Shown: positions 59,156 to 64,000 of the stretch, piece after piece | Position numbering within the stretch: position 1 is the first letter of the stretch | How the letters are laid out: each line of letters begins with the position of its first letter | Assembly: GCA_023412215.1 (NCBI GenBank) | Contig: JAEYNX010000025.1 | Span: forward strand, 186,001-250,000 | Origin: Bacillota bacterium | GTDB lineage: Bacteria; Bacillota; Clostridia; Oscillospirales; Ruminococcaceae | Length of the DNA: 64,000 bases | Direction: 5' to 3' | Position numbers and translations under genes: made by a program | Notes under the pieces: model-generated | What the model saw: the letters and a program-made list of their open reading frames with translations, nothing else | What the model was told of the DNA's origin: nothing | The model's database searches: none

Positions 59156-59368
59156 AAATTGTACACCTTCTTTTTTATTATAAATTGTGATTTCCTTTAC
59201 ATGATATGCCGCGGCACGACAAAATGGCATATGTTTAAAACAGTATATCTGCTGCTGCGGTTAAAAAGCTCTTGCATTCTAAAAATTTAATGTTATAATG
59301 ATTATGTAATATAGTTTCAATTACTAGATATTATAATCATTTTTACCGAAAAGGTGGTTTCTGTAATT

Positions 59369-60013
59369 ATGTTACATCGAGCAAAAGATGAAATAAGTTT
59401 TCTCACCCACTTTATCGGTGCGCTGCTTTGCGGTTTAGGAACCATTTTTCTCGCCGCCAAGCCCTTGTACGCGGATACGGTAACCATGGTCTCGCTGCTG
59501 GCCGCGCTGATTTTTGGCTTTTCGCTTATTCTGCTGTATGCAGCCAGCGCCACCTACCACTTTACCAACGGCAGCAAAAGAGTCTGCACCTTCCTGCGCA
59601 AGGTAGACCATTCGATGATCTACGTACTGATTGCCGGTACCTATACCCCCATCTGCCTACTGGTATTTTCGCAGCCGAAGGGATTGTACTTCTGCATTGC
59701 CATTTGGTGCGCGGCCATACTGGGCATTCTGTTTAAACTGTGCTGGATCGACTGCCCCAGGGCCCTTTCGGTGACACTCTACCTGCTGATGGGCTGGTCC
59801 ATTCTGCTGGATATTCCCGCGATAAGCCTTTTTTCGCTGGGCGGAAGGGTATTCTTGATCCTTGGCGGTGTATTTTATAGCATTGGCGCTGTTATCTATG
59901 CCACCAAAAAGCCCAACTTCAGCCGCAAGTTCGGCTTTCACGAGTTGTTTCACATCTTTGTGATGCTGGGCAGTCTCATGCACTTCACTATGGTATACGC
60001 CTATATTCTATAG
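59369..60013 (+). CDS. Hemolysin III/PAQR family membrane protein
   Basis: 214 residues from ATG 59369 (MLHRAKDEISFLTHFIGALL). Seven membrane helices. Conserved family residues: ISFLTHFIGA, LYAASATYHF, KVDHSMIYVLIAGTYTP and the C-terminal GFHELFHIFVMLGSLMHF, whose His residues line a metal-like site in PAQR proteins. Function is not settled; the hemolysin name is historical. GTG 59354 is a possible earlier start, but AAAGG is too close to it. Confidence 0.92.
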   Translation: MLHRAKDEISFLTHFIGALLCGLGTIFLAAKPLYADTVTMVSLLAALIFGFSLILLYAASATYHFTNGSKRVCTFLRKVDHSMIYVLIAGTYTPICLLVFSQPKGLYFCIAIWCAAILGILFKLCWIDCPRALSVTLYLLMGWSILLDIPAISLFSLGGRVFLILGGVFYSIGAVIYATKKPNFSRKFGFHELFHIFVMLGSLMHFTMVYAYIL

Positions 60014-60060
60014 CCGTATACCTCCATTTTATGCTATTTCCTTATATTCTTCACTCAATA

Positions 60061-60107
60061 GACGAAGCGCCCTCCCGCTCACGCGGTAAGGGCGCTTCGT
60101 CATTTTT
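60061..60107. terminator. Bidirectional terminator
   Basis: GACGAAGCGCCCT (60061-60073) and AGGGCGCTTCGTC (60089-60101) pair exactly and are followed by ATTTTTAGG. It separates the convergent hemolysin-III-type and DUF3021 genes. Confidence 0.85.
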
Positions 60108-60118
60108 AGGATGCGGTG

Positions 60119-60574
60119 TTAATTCCTTTTAAGCTTCTCGTTCAGCTTGCCGGTTTTACGTTTTAGGGCGGAGAACTGCGTCCCCCAAATGATCGCGTAG
60201 ATGGCGATCCAGATTAAAAAATAGCGCCCGACGGAGGATAACGTAAAGCTTACCCAGCGAAGAAACAGCGCGATGGGGAAAAACACCCCGCCTAAGATAA
60301 TCAGATGCAGCACGGTCTGTTTGGTGACGCCCCAGTGCTCCACCTCAAATACACACGAAGCCACGGCGAACGCGAAGCCGATAATGCAGCTAAACAAAAA
60401 TTGCAGCCCCGAGGCGGCTACCTCTCCGCCCGCATACTCTATAAACTCCGGCGCCGCGATGAGGTATTTCCCCTGCCCCCACCCGAGCGATACCACCAGC
60501 AAAACCAGTTGCGAGATAAACACACCGGTCGGAATACCGATAAGGCCTCTTAACATCGCTTTTTTGAGTGTCAT
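60119..60574 (-). CDS. DUF3021 membrane protein
   Basis: 151 residues, four membrane helices starting around residues 10, 58, 87 and 115, with a basic C-terminus (ALKRKTGKLNEKLKRN). DUF3021 proteins are nearly always encoded next to a LytTR regulator, as here (27 bases upstream). They probably control the regulator's activity from the membrane (inference from pairing). AGGGGCAG precedes the ATG. Confidence 0.9.
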   Translation of the reverse strand: MTLKKAMLRGLIGIPTGVFISQLVLLVVSLGWGQGKYLIAAPEFIEYAGGEVAASGLQFLFSCIIGFAFAVASCVFEVEHWGVTKQTVLHLIILGGVFFPIALFLRWVSFTLSSVGRYFLIWIAIYAIIWGTQFSALKRKTGKLNEKLKRN

Positions 60575-60601
60575 ATTTCTGCCCCTCTCTGCTAAACGGG
60601 C

Positions 60602-61048
60602 CTACAGCCCTAAGTAGTGTTTGATCTTTTCTACGTACCTGCGCGACACATAGGTGGTTTCGCCGTTTTTAAACCGTAGGATAATGGTGCCCGAAAGGCC
60701 CATATCAAGGCTTGCGACCCTGCTGAAGTTCGCGATCTCGGAGTTTGAGATACGCACAAAGGCGGTGCCTGTAAGCGTCTCCTCCAGCTCGTAGATGCGG
60801 TTTTTCACCCTATATTCACGGTTATCTATCTTAGCGAATACCTTCTGCTCCTGCGCATAAAACCGCAGGATATCCGCACGGTTTAATAAGAACGCCTCGT
60901 TCTCGATATAGCCGATGATCACCTCCGGGGCATTGTCCGAAAGCCTGCTCATCAGGCGCGCAAGCTCGGGGGTGACCGTATCGGCGTACAATACAAGCTT
61001 GGGTTCCGCACGCCCCGGTTCAATTACAATCTCAACATTCAACGCCAC
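60602..61048 (-). CDS. LytTR-domain DNA-binding regulator
   Basis: 148 residues. No receiver domain is present. The C-terminal about 95 residues form a LytTR domain: IENEAFLLNRADILRFYAQEQKVFAKIDNREYRV, LYELEETL, FVRISNSEIANFSRV, MGLSGTIILRFKNGETTYVSRRYV. The N-terminal part is short and beta-rich. Start is GTG 61048, or TTG 61042 which has AGAGGAGG seven bases upstream. It pairs with the DUF3021 gene. Confidence 0.92.
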   Translation of the reverse strand: MALNVEIVIEPGRAEPKLVLYADTVTPELARLMSRLSDNAPEVIIGYIENEAFLLNRADILRFYAQEQKVFAKIDNREYRVKNRIYELEETLTGTAFVRISNSEIANFSRVASLDMGLSGTIILRFKNGETTYVSRRYVEKIKHYLGL

Positions 61049-61158
61049 TCCTCCTCTGGTTTACACGTAACCTATGATTTTATTATAGCGCCAGCAGCGC
61101 CCTGCGCAACCCTCTTAAAACAGATGGTTGAATTCACAGCACAGACGGCCGATAAAAC

Positions 61159-61184
61159 AAAAACCCCCGGTGATAAACCGGGGG
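61159..61184 (-). terminator. Terminator after comFB-like gene
   Basis: CCCCCGGT (61164-61171) and ACCGGGGG (61177-61184); on the minus strand TTTTTGTTTTAT follows immediately. Confidence 0.85.
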
Positions 61185-61190
61185 CGTCGC

Positions 61191-61571
61191 CTAAGCGTCG
61201 TGCCTTGGATGCTCTTTTACATACAACGCTGCCGAGGTGATGATAGCGGAGAGATTGGTGTCGTTTTGAATATCGGATATGTTGATGCGGGAGAAAAGCT
61301 CCCCTTGCTTCGTTGCCACATACTTGGAAGGGATACTGTTGAGCACGATAGCGAGTATGTCGTTGCGGCATTTCGTGCAGTTGCAGCAGCCGTCTATATG
61401 GCTTACGACAGAGTCGATCTTATCCCACACAATATCCACCATGATGTTTTTAACGTTCAAGTCGCTGGTATCGGTGATATTGGTCAGCTTAGGGTTTAAG
61501 GTTGCACTTGCGTCTGCTTCAGTCTCCAAACCTTTTTGCGCCGTTTCTTGATTGTTTGCTAGTTCGTTCAC
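61191..61571 (-). CDS. ComFB-family protein
   Basis: 126 residues. The N-terminal about 40 are low-complexity and probably disordered. The rest is the ComFB domain: NVKNIMVDIVWDKIDSVVSHIDGCCNCTKCRNDILAIVLNSIPSKYV with the CxxCxxD cysteine group, then helices. ComFB was named from the Bacillus comF operon; in cyanobacteria some members bind cyclic dinucleotides (family knowledge). A terminator follows directly. Encoded 34 bases after the Sel1-repeat gene, so the two may be cotranscribed. Confidence 0.9.
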   Translation of the reverse strand: MNELANNQETAQKGLETEADASATLNPKLTNITDTSDLNVKNIMVDIVWDKIDSVVSHIDGCCNCTKCRNDILAIVLNSIPSKYVATKQGELFSRINISDIQNDTNLSAIITSAALYVKEHPRHDA

Positions 61572-61605
61572 GTTATCATCTCCTATTGTCTGCCGATTAA
61601 TCGGC

Positions 61606-63885
61606 TCAGCTTGCGGCCTTTAACGCCTTCAAGGCCTTGATGGCGGGGGCAAAGCCCTGAACGGCGGCGGTCTCCAACAGCTTTCTGGCCCATGTATCTT
61701 CAATGCGGATGCCCTCGTTGCGCTGAGACAGCTCCCAAACCTCATAGCAGGCGGGTGCGTAGCCGTATTCGGCGGAGAGCTTGAGCAGACGCTCGCCTTC
61801 ATCCTCATCCTTCTCCACCGGCTCGCCCTCGCACATGCCGTCACTCTTGATCTTGGAAAGCGCATAGATGGCCTTGGGGTAACAAAGTTTCATTGCCTGT
61901 TCAATAAACGAAATACCCTTTTCAACGTTCTTGGTAACCATATCCCCCTTGAAGTAGAGTACGCCGATGTCGTACATCGCGGGAGGATTCTCGTTCTTTA
62001 CAGCCTCAAACAGGTGGTTCAGCGCCTCGTTGTCATCCAGCCCCATCTCATTGCCGCTCTTAAACAGTACCCACATCTGGTACTGCGCGAGGGCATAGCT
62101 TTTGGATGAAAGCAGGAGCCATTTATAAGAGCGCTCTTTATTGACCTCAGTCCTCAGCGCACAGTACTCTCCGCTGTAATACAGCTGGTAGAGCGCAAAC
62201 TGCGATTTGCACTCGTTATGCTTCGCGGCCTTTTCCAGAAGAGCGGCGCCCCTCTGCAGGTCGATGTCGGTATATTCGCCGGTGAGGTAAACGTTGGCCA
62301 GCTCATAGGAAGCGGGGTAATAATCCAGTATGTCCGCCTTAATCAGCCATCCGATGGCCTCCTGACGGGTAAACATCACCTCATTGTCCTTTTTATAAAG
62401 CTCCCAGAGCGTCAGCTGAGCGATGGGGTTGCCCCTCTCCGCGTCGCCGATCAGACCGGAGAGCGCCTTTTCAACATCCTTTTGCAGCAGCACGTCCTTA
62501 TAACGTCCCGCGCGGTACATGCCGTAAACCTTTAACTGAGCGCCGTAGTTATTAAGCTCCGCGGCCTTAAGGATATACTCGATGCCCTTTGTATTGTCCT
62601 TCGGCACCCCTTTGCCCTCTATGTAAAGCTCGCCGAGGTCGTTCAGCGCCTCTGCAACATGGTTATCGGCTGCTACTTTCAGCCACGATATCGCGGTCTC
62701 CTCATCCATGAGCAGGTCGTTGCCGCCCACATAGAGGGACCATATCTTATAGCAGGCCGTAAAGCAGCGGTTGTTCGCCGCTTTCAGCAGGTTATCCACC
62801 GCATACTTTTTGTCTATCCCAACCGAGCGCCCCATGCACTCGCCGGTAAAGTATACATAGAACAGCTTTAACTGCGCCTCGCCGCAATTTTTTGCGGCAG
62901 CCATCTCGATCACCGAAAGATAATCGGCAACCGATGCGTCGGACACAAACGCGTCATTGTAGATGTCAAACAGCCTCTCTACCGCTTTGGGGTGACCGTT
63001 TGCGGCGGCCAGCTTGAGCCAGTGGGCCGACAGCATCTCGTCCGCGTCCTCCCCCGGGCGGGAGTAGTACTCGTACATGGTATACTGCGCGTCGACATCC
63101 CCGTTCTCCGCTGCCTTTTTATAGAGCATCAGGGCGTTCTGGTCGCCGGACTTTTGAATGTCCTCGAGATTCTTGGCGTTTTCAAGCTCCCTCACCGCTT
63201 TGTCGTAGCCGCTTGCCGCAGAGCGCTTGAGCCAGTTCACGGCGGTTACCGCGTTGAACACGCCGAAGCTCTCATCCTTGTAGATATTATAAAGCATATA
63301 CTGCGCCACCGCGTTGTTTGTACCTTCGGCAAGGTCGTTTAACAGCTCGAGCACCGCGGAAAACAACTCGTGATCCTGGTTACCTTTTTCTACCTGACTG
63401 AGCGCAAACGCGAGCTTCTCCTGCTCTGTGCCGATGGTCTTAAGGTATTTGGCATATTTATCAAGGGAATAAAGCGTAAACTTCTTCCCCAGGTTCACCA
63501 TTAAATCAAAGGTTGCGGTTTCGAGCGGCTCGTCCTCTTCCTTTACAAAGAGAGCCACCTGCGCCGTAATGCGGCGGTTGGGTATAAGCTCTACAAAAAT
63601 ATCATACGGCACCGCCACGCGCATCTTCTTGCCCGCAAAAACCTCGCGCTTTACCGGAACGGAGATGCAGATTTCCGACTGCTCATTGGCAAACTGTGTA
63701 TATTCATTGTGGTCGGCTATACGAATCGGCTTTTTGGTTTGGCCGTCAATAAACGCGATTTCAATCACGCACCGTTTTCTTTTAAGCTCCTCCGACGTAA
63801 GATCGACCAGAAAAGCGAAGGTGTCGCTGTTATCCGGCTCAAACCGCGCGGTCATGATCTTTGTACTTTCCATATTTCCCTGCAC
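61606..63885 (-). CDS. Large Sel1-repeat protein
   Basis: 759 residues from GTG 63885 (VQGNMESTKIMTARFEPDNS), with AAGGAGG seven bases upstream. The N-terminal about 145 residues are beta-rich (TFAFLVDLTSEELKRKRCVIEIAFIDGQT). From about 185 onward Sel1-type TPR repeats follow, each about 36 residues with AxxWLxxAAxxG or xxAqyxlgxxY patterns, for example NAVAQYMLYNIYKDE, VDAQYTMYEYY and PKAIYALSKIKSDG. They make a long helical solenoid for protein binding. No signal peptide is visible, so it is probably cytoplasmic. Partners are unknown. Confidence 0.88.
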   Translation of the reverse strand: MQGNMESTKIMTARFEPDNSDTFAFLVDLTSEELKRKRCVIEIAFIDGQTKKPIRIADHNEYTQFANEQSEICISVPVKREVFAGKKMRVAVPYDIFVELIPNRRITAQVALFVKEEDEPLETATFDLMVNLGKKFTLYSLDKYAKYLKTIGTEQEKLAFALSQVEKGNQDHELFSAVLELLNDLAEGTNNAVAQYMLYNIYKDESFGVFNAVTAVNWLKRSAASGYDKAVRELENAKNLEDIQKSGDQNALMLYKKAAENGDVDAQYTMYEYYSRPGEDADEMLSAHWLKLAAANGHPKAVERLFDIYNDAFVSDASVADYLSVIEMAAAKNCGEAQLKLFYVYFTGECMGRSVGIDKKYAVDNLLKAANNRCFTACYKIWSLYVGGNDLLMDEETAISWLKVAADNHVAEALNDLGELYIEGKGVPKDNTKGIEYILKAAELNNYGAQLKVYGMYRAGRYKDVLLQKDVEKALSGLIGDAERGNPIAQLTLWELYKKDNEVMFTRQEAIGWLIKADILDYYPASYELANVYLTGEYTDIDLQRGAALLEKAAKHNECKSQFALYQLYYSGEYCALRTEVNKERSYKWLLLSSKSYALAQYQMWVLFKSGNEMGLDDNEALNHLFEAVKNENPPAMYDIGVLYFKGDMVTKNVEKGISFIEQAMKLCYPKAIYALSKIKSDGMCEGEPVEKDEDEGERLLKLSAEYGYAPACYEVWELSQRNEGIRIEDTWARKLLETAAVQGFAPAIKALKALKAAS

Positions 63886-64000
63886 AGTGATTCCTCCTTG
63901 ATTTTGTAGATCATTTCTCCTACAATCCCCGAATCTCAATTACCATTATATTCCATTTCTAAGGAATTTTCAACACATTTTAGAAAAACAAAAATGATAT

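Noticed and set aside
1..64000. tRNA, rRNA or CRISPR arrays
   Set aside because: No region shows tRNA cloverleaf ends, rRNA blocks or regularly spaced direct repeats; the repeats found are dispersed pairs.

Overview
The window looks like a chromosomal stretch from an anaerobic, fermentative member of the Clostridia, most likely near the Oscillospirales/Ruminococcaceae. This is inferred from gene content, without a database search. Pointers are the complete [FeFe]-hydrogenase maturation set (hydE, hydG, hydF, aspA and a TM1266-type regulator), LL-diaminopimelate aminotransferase (dapL), single-chain PurL, RibU under an FMN riboswitch, the flavodiiron protein/rubredoxin pair, BlaI/BlaR-like and PadR/DUF1700/DUF4097 regulatory modules, and the moderately GC-rich coding sequence. 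No tRNA, rRNA, CRISPR array, prophage or transposase was seen. Almost all genes lie on the minus strand. The plus-strand genes are mtaB, purL, ribU, an rluA-type gene and a hemolysin-III-type gene.

Layout. 1-1.6 kb: the end of an HsmA-like membrane protein, an HD phosphohydrolase with two small basic ORFs, and a hairpin-rich repeat. 1.6-7.2 kb: the hydrogenase-maturation operon, read leftward from a clear sigma-A promoter through a structured leader that ends in an intrinsic terminator. 7.4-12.5 kb: PhzF-like protein, HAD phosphatase, PadR-DUF1700-DUF4097 module, AI-2E-type transporter. 12.6-16.6 kb: metF, a free-standing MetH reactivation protein and a MetH lacking that domain. 16.9-24.5 kb: dapF-dapL, a DUF512 protein-der-plsY-gpsA block, and DUF177-rpmF. 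24.6-32.2 kb: M13 peptidase, P-loop protein, pgi, DD-carboxypeptidase, HPr-like protein, mtaB. 32.3-36.3 kb: purL. 36.3-44.3 kb: FMN-binding protein, MreB, ComF, RecD2-type helicase, riboflavin uptake, FprA and rubredoxin. 44.4-53.4 kb: uvrB-uvrA, BlaI/M56 module, pyrE-radC. 53.5-64 kb: pseudouridine synthase, acetyltransferases, DtxR and Fur regulators, a broken M23 peptidase, LytTR-DUF3021, ComFB and a large Sel1-repeat protein.

The most notable signals are non-coding. (1) The hyd operon leader (7040-7195) has a sigma-A promoter, several stems, a possible loop pseudoknot and a terminator 50 nt before the first gene, and I could not match it to a riboswitch class I know. (2) A family of interspersed elements with related ends occurs as a longer hairpin-array form (1419-1616, 58329-58490, partial at 26701-26790) and a short MITE-like form (32267-32372, 58619-58725). 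The copy at 1419-1616 supplies the last nine codons and the stop codon of aspA. (3) uvrB and pyrE-radC have near-identical 44-bp promoter sequences with an AACATATGTT dyad between the presumed -35 and -10, resembling a LexA site. (4) A BlaR-like M56 protein appears to have been separated from a degenerate M23 domain by a frameshift.

Functionally the window mixes housekeeping (lysine and peptidoglycan precursors, phospholipid synthesis, ribosome and tRNA maturation, excision repair, one-carbon/methionine metabolism) with anaerobic hydrogen metabolism, oxygen detoxification and metal sensing. Many starts are GTG or TTG (uvrA, gpsA, dapL, dapF, fur, metH, the rluA-type and Sel1 genes), chosen here from Shine-Dalgarno spacing.
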